A DNA stretch of 64,000 bases, from positions 13,246,325-13,310,324 of the forward strand of contig NC_133971.1 of NCBI RefSeq assembly GCF_031877795.1. The letters are read 5' to 3'. Origin of the DNA: Strix aluco (lineage: Eukaryota; Chordata; Aves; Strigiformes; Strigidae). The notes below the pieces were generated by a model. It worked only from the letters and a program-made list of their open reading frames with translations, was not told the DNA's origin and did not search any database. Below are positions 1 through 10,725 of the stretch, piece after piece. The position numbers and the translations under genes are program-made. The stretch's first letter is position 1; every line of letters begins with the position of its first letter.

Positions 1-554
1 GCTTCGAGTTTCCAGTGAAGCTTGGATATTCAAAATTTCAGTAGCTAACAGTGGCTTATGCCTCTTTTTTAACTGGTGAGGCGTGATGGCAGAGACCTTT
101 GACTTGTTTGCTGCAATACTGAGATTTTCAGGACTTCTTCCTTCTAAGCTCAAGCAGCTGAGGGGGACACGAGGAAAGACAAAATGTGTGTGGTGGGGGA
201 GGAGAGCAAGGGAAAGAAAGGAGTGTTTTCCACTGAACATCTGAAAGTGAGTAAACTATTATATCTGCTGAGACATCATTATTTTTAACTAGTTCTTAAA
301 ACTTAGCATGTTCACTGCCTGGGATGTACAAATGAAGGCAACTGAAACGAGCAGTCAGGGGAAGAAGAGATATGCAGAGGTGCAGTTAGTTGTTAGGAGC
401 AGAGAAATTTAAAATGCCACAGCAACACCACAAGTCATATTCCCTCACCTGAGAACTACAAGACTGCTACCTCCTATGCAGCTTTTCATGTTAATGGCAT
501 ACTAACCGGGCAAAACAAGGGGATTTACTGGCTAATGTTCCTTTCTCAGGATTG
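1..554. other. Featureless non-coding DNA
   Basis: No gene, RNA gene or recognisable repeat is visible. The sequence is moderately AT-rich with stops in every frame. It ends at the target duplication of the LTR that follows. Confidence 0.6.
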
Positions 555-559
555 CCTGA

Positions 560-1471
560 TGTTGCGTTTAGGGTGAGAATAAATTGGCTAAGAGATAAAT
601 CCCCTTGTGCTCTAGCCAATCCTCAGAGATTAGAGGGACTAGGGGCGGCTGGACTTATCTCTTAATAGGTATGCCAGTTGGGACCATGACTATAGATCTG
701 AGCCAGCCCAAACAGGCACTTGAGAAGCAGCCAGATTCACAAATAGTACGGTTTATTTTCATGCAACATCTACAGTTCTTTAAGATTGCCTACGATAAAT
801 GCACAAACTGCAGGTTGGCTATATAGCACTACACAAAAGAAAAAGGATTGCAATCACACACACACAGTTCCCAGGTATACACTCGGCGTAGCCAAGGAGG
901 TCTTACCAAAAGGCATCCCTTCTGGGGGCGGGCGAGAGCACAAACCCGTTGATCTGTCCCTCCGATTTGGTGTCGGATTATTGTCCCTCCAAGTTAGGTA
1001 CAAACTTGGGGTACTATTTATCTTAGTAGGTATGGTGAGTGGGTGGGACTGTAGTCAAGTCATTATTTTGTTGAGTAATGACATAATTCATTTCGTGGTG
1101 CCAAGGGGTACAGCTGGTTTTTATGGGAAAAAGAGGGAGGACGGAAAGCAAGGTCGACTTGGTGCGAGGGGTGCAGCTGGGTTGTGTGGGAAAGAAGGGA
1201 AGATGAGGCACAGAGTTGGATGGTTGCTACAAAAAATCATATTTAGAGGGAAAAGCGTAGAACAGGAGATAAATCTGTCCTTGAGAGAAGTGAAAGAATG
1301 GGACTGTGCAGCCTGCACCCCGCTTCGCATTCCTCCTTGGCGCCACATCAAACACAAATCACTGGACCTTTGTCCTGTCCTGTGTTTGTTCTGGGCACCC
1401 TGTGTCAAGGAAAATGTATATTTTACAGATTTCTTACTGTTTTGCTTTTTTCACACTTCCAACACCTAACA
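560..1471 (-). mobile_element. Solo LTR of an endogenous retrovirus, copy 1
   Basis: The element starts TGTTGCG and ends CCTAACA, so it has the TG...CA ends of a retroviral LTR. It is flanked by a perfect 5-bp target duplication, CCTGA, at 555-559 and 1472-1476. No gag, pol or env reading frame adjoins it, so it is a solo LTR left by recombination between the two LTRs of a provirus. On the minus strand there is a TATA-like palindrome at about 819-824 and an AATAAA signal near 751-758, about 65 bp downstream. This gives a U3 of about 650 bp, a short R and a U5 of about 190 bp, and makes minus the likely orientation (inference). A 5-bp duplication fits ERVL-like class III elements. A 227-codon open frame on the plus strand (786-1469) is antisense to this orientation and is probably chance. 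A second copy lies at 53406-54449. Confidence 0.86.
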
Positions 1472-2664
1472 CCTGAGTAGTCCATAAGATGGGCAAATTG
1501 AACAACTGTCCTGGTACCTTCGGATATACGCAGCCAACACTCAGGCTCTCTGTCAGGCACTCAGGCAAAGTGGTTCTGGCTTTTATGTGAGCCTTCTCCA
1601 CAACAGTGTGTCAGCCTCAGAGTCCTCACTGTGTACACTAGTGTCAACACCATCTACAGCAAACTGCCTTTGATATGTCTTTCCATGACAAAATCCAGTC
1701 AGGCTTTTCCTAACAGAAAAAAGGTGAAAGGAGAATTGCTGGTTATCTACTTTGTGTTCTCCTGCAGTGGATTATATTTTATTTGGCATGTCAAAAGAGC
1801 AGCAGGACAAGTGTGGTGAGTTGTCTATGGCAGCCAGAGGTAGATGTGGTCCTCATTTGAACAAGGTCTGAGCTCCTTCCACATTGCTCTGTACAAGGGG
1901 AGTGTTTGTCATGAGGGTCCATAAGTTCTCTCTGAAGCTCCATACCTAATTTCTGCAGAGCAAGAAGATGAAAAGAGCTTGCAGTGCTGTGTCATGATTC
2001 TCCAGTGTTGTAATGAGGAAGCAGAATTCAGGGGCAAACAGGGGCTTTCTTACCTTCCTAACCCCTTCAGGCTATTCTTAGCTTTGGAAGGGTGGGAAGG
2101 CAGTAGCTCAGTAAAACATTATGTGTGTCTCATTTCATAAGCTTCAAATGGGTATATAAGCTTTATGTTATCTCAACAGCTAGTACCTACTAAAACTGTA
2201 TCACATGAAATTAAAGTGTTTCAATGTACGTAGATTTAGTGTACTTTTCTGATTCAGTGTAAACAAGCCTTTAGGTCACAGATCTAGAGCCAGGTTCTCT
2301 CTATTTCTATTAGCAATCTCAGTGAAGGCAATAAACTTACTCATATGAAAAATATCTCTGATTTGGAAAAGCAGATCCTTATATTTTAAATGTCTGTGGC
2401 AGCAGCATGTCTGTTAAATTACTTAACTTTTTGGGACATCACTGATTTTTTCCAAACTTACGTGTGATTCACATAGCTTATGTGTCCATACATTTTTATT
2501 GACATTTATTTGCCTTAAAATTAAAGAGAATTTAAAATTCAGGTGTTTTACACTAAAAGGGTACATGCTTATCACTTAGATACTTGTGCATATATGTATA
2601 TGCTACACATATGATTTATATACATATATATTTCATATTTCATATTTAGGCTTTAGCAGAATAA

Positions 2665-2694
2665 TGTGTCTGTGTGTGTGTATATATATATATT
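2665..2694. repeat. (TG)n(TA)n microsatellite
   Basis: An imperfect TG run is followed directly by a pure TA run, forming a compound dinucleotide microsatellite of about 30 bp. The surrounding 2580-2640 is also TA-rich. Confidence 0.85.
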
Positions 2695-5600
2695 TCCAGA
2701 ACTCTATTATTGGTTGTATTGAAACATAAACACATGGCTGAACTGCAGGAAAATAGTTCATATAGTAAAAATAGGTATGTCATGGAAAAGAACGCAACCA
2801 TACCCTGGCATTTTCCTATTTCTTCAGAGTTCCTGTAAGAAAACATCTCTGCAGATCTAAAATGCTGAGCAGTCTGACAAGCACAGTGCCCTTTATCATG
2901 TGAGTGTCTTAAAAAGCAGTTTATGAATATTCACATCTTTGAGGATTTCTGTCCCAAAGGCCTCTTGGTTGTACAGTGGCTTTATTCAAGATGGCTTCTG
3001 TCAAAGCTAAAGAAAGAACTGAAAAATAGTACAACTATTTATCTCATTTAATACAATGGTGATACACCTAAATCGGTGGTTTTCAGATGGAGGTGGCTGC
3101 TACCTGTAAAGAATTGTGCAAAACAGTAGGGTGGGGCAACCAAAGTTTGAAAATACATTAAACTGTGTCCCTCATACCAGTATGGCAGCCTGTTCATGAA
3201 CTACTCATGGGAAGGTGTTTTAAGAGAACTGGGCCACCAAACCTACTCTGTACCTAAAATATACACATCTTTATCACCTGAACTTCTCCACTGATTTCCA
3301 CTGTCAATTCAATATTTACTGCCCTTCCTGTACTAGAATATGAACGTCATCTTTCTAGAAAACATGGCTGACAAAAAGTGACAATACAAACTACCCTGTA
3401 GAGGAAACGACAAATCAACAAACCCTTCAGGAAATCAGCCACCATGCAAAACACACTAGAAAAAAAGTCTCTAGAACTACACTGCAAGGAGCAGGCTCTG
3501 TATTTGGATTAACCAAATACCATCTATGATTCTAATAATGCAGAAGGGAAACCATCCCTGACAGTGTCTTCCTGTCTATTATGTACTACTCAGTGCTGGT
3601 ATGTATACAGAAAATTGTTAAATAATTACAGCATCTACTAAAACACCTCCTTGAAGAGTTCCTCCTGGAGCCCTTTTCCACCTCTTTCCAAATAACACTT
3701 CCAGTATTAAATTCACAATCCAAACCAGATTTCACCTCTGCTAACGAAAACGCATTAGAACCAAACCTTGCTAGCACAGCAAATGCAAAATTCATGAATA
3801 CTGATGTATTTAACATAATCGATGCCAGTGCCCAAAAGAACTATTAATTTCCATGGGTTGTCTTCATACAGTGTTAAAAATGTGATTTATTACACTAAAC
3901 ACATCACGTACCCTTACGAGAATTATGTTCATGAAACTAATCAACCATTATTCACAAAATGAAGTCACACAGATAACTGATCAAGGACAAAACACAGCAA
4001 AGGATAGGAGAATATTATTTTTCATAAAGAAAATATTCCATCTCTTGCACAGTCCAGGTGCTCACAGGGGACCTACAAGTCATGTTTAAAAAATAATCCT
4101 GGGAACTAAATCCTTAACGGTGGATAAACAATTTGTGGACTCAGTAGCAACATTGTTTTTAAAGCTTAAAGTTTTCTTGCTGATTCATCCCTCCACATTC
4201 ACTTCAGCAACTTCTTTCTCTCCAGTGGTTTACATGATTAAAATAATTTTATTACACTATGAACAATCATGTCCCACTTGTATTTAGTTTGGATTTTGTT
4301 ACTTTTCAGATCTGATTAATGGATGTCAGTCAAGTCCAAAAGTTTTTTTTCTCCAGTTCTATCAGTTGGTCTAATTAAAGATATCACCTCTTCCACAAAC
4401 CTTGTCTCACTTGTATCACACACTGTAATAGCCATGGCATTGTAACTGTACAATGTTTTATTTGTACAATGTTATATTTTGTTTGCTTGAAGGAAAAGGG
4501 ATAAAATACTTAAAAAAAGAGAACATTTCTTGGCACTTAGAACTATGTCATTTGTATTTGTTGGGTGGGGAGAAGAAAGGGAAAAAATAACTAACAAAAG
4601 AGAACTGAAGACTTCATAAAGAAGAGAAACGCGTAAGACAAACTAATTCTTGTTTAATCACACTTAACATTGAATTTCTTCTATAATAATTAAAAAAAAA
4701 ATCTACAACTGTTTTAACAGATTCTGAAAGAAGTTACTATTTTCCCGAAACTAAAGTCATCTTCCATCATGAACCCTATTTTGCAGATGGAGGACAATCA
4801 GGAGGATTGGGTTTTGAACTCTCCTAAAAATGTTCCAGGGTAGCTTTTCTGCAAACTGAAACCTCCTTACTTAAGGTACAATCTGTTAGTGTAACAGGCC
4901 TAAATACAGGATAGTTCCTCTCCCTGGACTGTCTGGATCTATCTCCTTGCTTCAAAAGGATTTAACCTGTGGTTCCAAACATGATAGCCCATAAGAGATT
5001 CAACCTTAAATACCATTGAGCCAACACTGAAGCCAGGAATTCACATATTGTTAGTCTTTATTTTTATGTGATTGAAATTCTTCAGAGAAAATAGATGACA
5101 AGGAAGAAGTAAGGAATTTGCAACAGTGTTGCTAAAAACTAAGAGATTTGTATTGTCAGTGTTAGCCACTTGTAAGACAAATTAATGTTAAGAATAGAGA
5201 TATGGAAGCCATAATATGTAAACCAAATGCAATTCGAAGTTAGAGAAATCTCAATTTATTTAATTGTTAGTGTGATGGGTATCATTATCCTAAATGTGGC
5301 TATATAGAATAATTCTGGAATGACATTTGTGACATTTACAGTGTCTATTTACACATCACCTATTCACCAACCTGTTACTTCAAAACACATTCTCATGGGG
5401 TTTCATCAGCTTAAAAAACCCACCATAATTAATAAACAAACTTGCCACAGAAATTCTTCTTTCCCACAAGTGGAGAGAGAGAGGAGTGATAGTTTTCCTA
5501 CAGGATGCAGCACTAATTACTGACCTCAGAAGAGCAATATAACCCGTACAGAGCTACTGTAGAGCTAGTGTAACTGATTTCCTATAGAAAAGCTATTCAA

Positions 5601-6486
5601 GATCTGATTAGAAGCTGGTACAATATCCTTTCAGGATTGCTTTTTGGACACAAATATCTTCAGCTGCATTCATTGTTACCCTTTTTGGATCCAAGAACCT
5701 TACCAAAGGCAGTCCAAAACCATTGTCAGAGCACAGGCAAAATACTGAGCAAATAGTTTATTTTAGGCAACTTTATAGGTTGCTCTTTCTGTCAACTTCA
5801 TGTTTAACTCTTTGTCTGCAATGTGGCCAGAATCAGCTCTGCAGGAGATTGCAAGGAAAGGACTGATGGTTATGATCCACAGATATCCCTGTCCCTGTCC
5901 TCACATGGCATGGCTGCATTTTCATTCCTTTCCATTTGTTTTGACCAGTACAAGATTTATGTGGGGGCATTAGCTGTCAAAACAGATTCTTAAGCTAAGA
6001 GGCATAGCTTAAAGCCAGTGTTAAGGAGACTGTCCAGGAGCAAAGCAGTCTAAATCAGGGAAAAAGAAAGGTGCCTTAACACCACCTTTTTGTCTTTCCT
6101 CATCCCTGTGAAACGCTGTGCCAAGTCTTCCTCAGTCAGAATTCAGGAGCTCACCCATGGTAACCAAGGAAGAGAAATACAAACAAAAAGTCACAATAAA
6201 ATGTTTAAAAATAACTCTAAAACATTCCTAGCCATTTCTGGAATACTGCATATACAAAATAGGTTGTGGTGTTACAAAGGTTTTCTATTGGTACTTGCAC
6301 AATACTCCAAAACTTAGTCACACAATATGTTTATGTTGATCACTCTGATTGATTTTACTATTTGAAAAATAATGAACCAAATACAGAGAAAACTTCTTTG
6401 TATGGCGTAACACCATATTTAACTAGTGTAGCGTAGGGATTGTTAGACTGAACAGTGGTTGTTTACTTAGCTTCTTTAAATATAGT

Positions 6487-6507
6487 AGATAGGCATTATG
6501 CCTATCT
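6487..6507. repeat. 21-nt near-perfect palindrome
   Basis: Arms AGATAGGCAT (6487-6496) and ATGCCTATCT (6498-6507) are perfect inverted copies around a single central T. It is too short for a pre-miRNA. It could be a dimeric factor site or chance. Confidence 0.7.
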
Positions 6508-9500
6508 TATGACTTAATTTTCACTGAATTATACCAGTTTTGTGTTGATTTCACCAGCATAAATGTGGTGCAATCCAGTTGTGAACTGGATCAATTCAGA
6601 AAATGTTACAGTAAGACATTTTGAATGGAGCATGTGCAAATTTAAATTATGGAGTATCTAAAAGAAACTTTAATATATACTTGTTAAAGAAAAGATTACT
6701 TATTGTCTCTTTATGTCTTTTGGGCAGTTATTACTTCCAGTAATTATTATTTAATATTTATATTGCAATGATGTCCAGATGTCCCAATTCAAATCAAGTT
6801 AAAATTCACCTTTCAAGTCACCACCTGAGCATTTAATAAGCAGAGGTGCTTACCCTGGAGGACTTTCAGTCTAGCTCTTGGAAAAGTGAAAGTGCACGAA
6901 TGTAACAAACAACAGCAGTAAGAAGAGGGAAAAGCCGCAATAAAACCCTGTTACTCTGAAAATCTATGTGTACGTTGTTCAGACAATTGATCTATTGAAA
7001 GGGACAAACATAGAAATGCCTGTTTCACCAACTGTTCTTTCAGTTTAGCTGCACGTTGTTGCAGTATTTACTAGCGTTCCAGTTTGAATATAAAAATAGA
7101 AATTTGAATGAGAGGAGTTTGGGCTTGGTGTCTACTGTGAAATCGCACATAAAGAATTTGTTTAAGCTTTCAGTGGCATCAGTTGCATAGTCTCACTTGA
7201 AAGACTCATTATGTAACTGTATATTTTGTACTTTGTGCACTTAATCTGTAAGTATTTGGTAACTGGGATACCACCTGTGGGAATTAATGTTGCTGGGGAC
7301 TCTGTTGAAGCTGTAATCTAAGTACTATCTTGGTATTTATAGTACTTTTAAATCCCTGGGATAACTCCTGGTATTTTCTTAATTTGTATAGATAGTTGTA
7401 TCTTGTCTATGTAAAATGTCTCCAGGAGCTGTGGTCTAGCTAGCTGTAGTTTCAGCAGACTTTGGCTAGGCTTTTATTTTTGATGGCTAAAACTGTAAGT
7501 GAAATAGTATGTTACACTGAAACTAGTGTTACAACTACAGTAGATTCACCATGGGAGCAACAGTTGCTATGAATTTCCCACACCCTCCTATTACCCTGCT
7601 GCGTTAACAAACGCATTGGGCAATTTGCAGTAAACATTGCCAAAGAACATTTGCACGTTAAAAAAGTTATGATAATTCACACAAAAAGGAGGTGCCTTGA
7701 AGAGTTCATGATGGAGGACATCCGTTACAGAGAGCAATTTGTATTAATTATGATAAGGATACATTATTGGCTATTAGACAGGAATGATCAATTGTTTGCA
7801 TGAGCTTAAAAAAATAGGAATTTTATTATAGCACCAATGTAGTGCACTATAGTGAGAAATCCTGAATCTGTTGTCAGTGGGGGGGAGTTCTCACACTTGA
7901 CCTTAGTCCAAAGCTGACTCATTTGAAGAAAGTGGCTTATCTGAGCAAGAAGAAATGGAAATGATCTAATGTTTGGGGAAATATATATACGTATATAATT
8001 TTACTTTTTAAAAACTCTGATGGTTATATTTAATTTAGTTTAATTATTTAAATCTACGCATAGTCCCCAAAGAGCACTCTGTGCTCGGTAAAGATGGAGA
8101 GAGGATTAATAGAAAAGTAAAGAAACAGTGAGTATTTTTACCCTAGTAGAAATTCATGCTTATTTTCTATATTTGGATACAAATTGGAGACTTGAAGGTA
8201 CAACTCCCATACACAGACAAGAAGTTTTAAATAAAAAGCAGTATTGTTAATCATAGTGGACTTTTATAAATGTGATCAAGTGTGTGTTTTGTGGCTAAAG
8301 ATTAAACCTTCTTCATCCAGGGAAATAGGATGAAGCAACTAATGATCCTGAACAGGAGATATCAACTGGAGTTACTTTCAGGGACTGGTGAGGGTTTAAA
8401 GGGCTTTTCAAGCCTAGTTGCATGCTAAAATCAGGGGCAGGTCATTACTAAACTGACATACCATTTTCCTTTGCTGTTCAATGGCTCATGTAAAATGGCA
8501 TTTTTTAAGCATTTTGTCCATTTCTCAGTAAACAGATTATCATAATAAAACACGATCCCAGCTTAGATGGTAGCAGTCCCAGTTGAGAAGCCAGGAATTA
8601 AATGGGCATGAAAATAAAACTACCTCTGTCCTTAGATGTGGTCTCTGCAGAACACAATTAAGGAGCATAAGGTGAGCAGCATGTACAAATCCACCCTGCT
8701 GTCAGCTTTGTGCGCTGTTTTGTGGCTGAGCAGAACTCCAGGCTCCAGGACTGTTAAAATGGCATATTGCATTCACAATAGGTTATCAAATACCCATTTC
8801 AAACAATCAAGGAAATTAAACAGAAAAACATTTCCACCAGCATACTCTTGAGATCCAACACACACCAATAGCGAAGCTGTGTGACCTACAGTAAACCCAG
8901 TGGCTGCTTTTCAAACATATTACTACATGCCTATGTGATAATTAACAGCATTTTCAGTAACATCACATTGTACTGAGGGTGTTGAAATACTTGAAAACAT
9001 AGCTGTATTCCAGGGTTTATGCGAGACAGTGTGACTACATATATGGCATTAATTGTTGTTTGCATCGAGGTTTAATATACCCAAACACCACGTTTGGGTG
9101 GAGGTTGTTAGTTTTTCCCCCCAGATGTGTTTGCTCCCCCAGACCCTGGTACCTGGAAGCTCAGGAGCGGGAGGTGCAATGGCGTGGCAGCTGCTGGCAC
9201 GGCCGCCAGCGTGACAGCGAACGCCTGAAACGTGGTCAATCGTTCCAGCAGTTTGGACAGTACACGCGCAATTATTAAATTGGGAAGCCGAGCTGCCTGT
9301 GCCTCGTCATTTGGGATTCGATTCGCCTGGGCAACTGACGCGCCCCTGCAGAAGGCGAACTACGCCAAGACCGCGGGGAAAACCAGCGACTCCCGCGCGG
9401 GGACTGGGCCAGGAGGGGGCCCCGGCGCGGCCCGGCCCCATCCCCGTCCCCGGCGCGGGCCGCGCGCCCGGCACGGGCGAGAGGGGCCGCCCCAAGGCGG

Positions 9501-9635
9501 CGGGACGCGTCCCCTCCCCGGCGAACCGCTCCCAGCCCCCTGCGCGCCCCGGGCCGGCCCGGCCCCGCGCCAACGCCCCCCGCCCCCACCGCGCCCCATT
9601 CCTCCACAGCCCGCTCCCGCCCCCCGCCGAGAGCC

Positions 9636-9688
9636 ATTGGCTGCGGCGGCCCGTCCCTCACGAGGTCTCTCGCTGGAGATTGGCTGCG
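9636..9688 (+). promoter_or_regulatory. Twin inverted CCAAT boxes
   Basis: The 10-mer ATTGGCTGCG occurs twice, at 9636-9645 and 9679-9688, 43 bp apart, about four helical turns. Each contains ATTGG, the inverted CCAAT core bound by NF-Y. NF-Y sites usually lie 60-100 bp upstream of a start site, which suggests initiation at about 9740-9790. That start position is inference. Confidence 0.65.
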
Positions 9689-9770
9689 CCGCGGCCTCCC
9701 GCGCTCAGTCCCGCACCGGTGCAGGGGGAAGGGAGACCAGCCAGGCCCGGCGGCGGCGACGCCCGCCCGC

Positions 9771-9786
9771 CCGTCCGTCCGTCCGT
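9771..9786. repeat. (CCGT)4 microsatellite
   Basis: Four tandem CCGT units lie inside the CpG island just downstream of the CCAAT pair, near the expected transcription start. Confidence 0.8.
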
Positions 9787-9953
9787 CCCCTCCCCTCCGT
9801 CACGGCCGGTGGGGGCGCGGCCGCCTCCCCCCCGGTCCCGGCCCGGCTCCCGCTCCGCCCTCGCCGCAGTGCCTCCCTCCCGCGGCTGGGCGGCGGGGCG
9901 CGGCGCCGGCAGCCGCAGGGACGCGGCGGCCTGCCCCCCGGTTAACGACACTA

Positions 9954-9975
9954 CCCCCCGCCCCCCCCCCCCCCC
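9954..9975. repeat. Poly-C tract
   Basis: Six C, one G and fifteen C form an almost pure C run in the CpG island. The tract could form an i-motif, and its complement a G-quadruplex. It is also a place where assembly or sequencing length errors are likely. Confidence 0.85.
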
Positions 9976-10529
9976 AGTCTTGTGTCCCCCCCCTCCGGGG
10001 AATTTCCCTTCCCCACGGCTCCGCCGCCTTCCCGGGCTCCCCGCGGCCGAGGGGGGGCGGGCAGCGGGAGAAGGGGGAAGTGTGCGAAAGGAGGCGGGGA
10101 GAGAGGGCGGCGGCGGGCGGGCAGGTGAGCCGGGCGGCCATCCCGCTCCCCTCCTGCCCTTGGCGGCGGCGGCGTGGCGGCGGCGGGGGGGGCGGTGTGT
10201 GGGGCTGCGGCCGCGCTCGGGCAGCGCGGCCCCGGGTGAGGAGCTGGGGGCGGAACGGCGGCGCCCAGCGAGCCGCGGTGGTGGTGGGGGGTGTGTGTGT
10301 GCAGGCCGGCGGGCGAGGGGCGGCGGCGGGCTGGGCCGGGCCGCGCTGCCGAGGCCGGCTGGGTGGCGGGGGGCGCTGCGCTCTCGCCGCCGGGCGCCGT
10401 TTCTGCCGGGCGGTCGCGGCGGCGGGCGGGGCCGGCGCGGCCCGGGGCCGCCCGCGGGGCAGATCCCGGCGGCGAGGGCCGGGAGGAGCCCGGCTCCGCT
10501 GCCGCCCTCCCCCCGTGCACACGCACGTC

Positions 10530-10725
10530 GCACGCTCCGCGAACGCCCCCGTCCTCGTCGAAAGCTGTTGCATCTTTTTTTTTTCCCCTCCTCCCGCCTC
10601 GCGTCTCTTCTCCTCTGCCCCCTTCCCCCTTTACGAGAAGCAAACTCGATTGGATTTAATACATTTCCTTGGGGTCGGAAGAAACTCCTGCCTGCTGGAT
10701 CTGGTTTAGACGCCCGACAGACAAG
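10530..10725 (+). other. Candidate 5'-untranslated exon B
   Basis: After the GC-rich core comes a CT-rich stretch (about 10570-10635) and then less CpG-rich sequence ending GACAAG, followed by GTAAAT, a good splice donor with GT at 10726-10727. The left edge is uncertain. It may be the 3' part of one long first exon, or an alternative first exon with its own start. The open frame running through it belongs to the GC-rich artefact frames, and no conserved protein is seen. I infer an untranslated exon and place the start codon in a later exon. Confidence 0.45.

Larger units (their letters stand above)
1477..9140. other. AT-rich non-coding DNA upstream of the CpG island
   Basis: No exon, known repeat or RNA gene can be supported here. 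Open frames are all under 80 codons and show no recognisable protein. Visible local structures are a TG/TA microsatellite (2665-2694), a 21-nt palindrome (6487-6507), a small inverted repeat (6573-6591) and a short TA-rich patch near 7980-8000. It could be intergenic DNA or hold distal regulatory elements, but nothing in the sequence itself proves that. Confidence 0.5.
9740..10123 (+). other. Candidate non-coding first exon A
   Basis: The 3' end is a textbook donor, GGCAG followed by GTGAGC, with GT at 10124-10125. The 5' end is only a guess from the distance to the CCAAT boxes. The segment is GC-rich and holds the long C-run at 9954-9975. I see no convincing start codon with a recognisable protein, so if it is an exon it is probably untranslated. 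A second, weaker donor-like GTGAGG lies at 10236. The alternative is that transcription starts further right and only exon B is used. Confidence 0.4.
9290..10640 (+). promoter_or_regulatory. CpG-island promoter of an unidentified gene
   Basis: Base composition changes abruptly from AT-rich to very GC- and CpG-rich for about 1.35 kb, with many CCGCCC/GGGCGG Sp1-type boxes, and then falls back. Such islands in birds mark promoters of widely expressed or developmental genes. Two inverted CCAAT boxes (9636-9640 and 9679-9683) place likely transcription starts at about 9720-9800 or further downstream. No TATA box is evident, as is usual for this promoter class. Two strong plus-strand donors (GT at 10124 and 10726) argue for transcription to the right. 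Long open frames of 120-480 codons on both strands here are GC-rich, proline/arginine/glycine-rich artefacts with no recognisable domain. A divergent minus-strand transcript cannot be excluded. I cannot name the gene. Confidence 0.85.
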
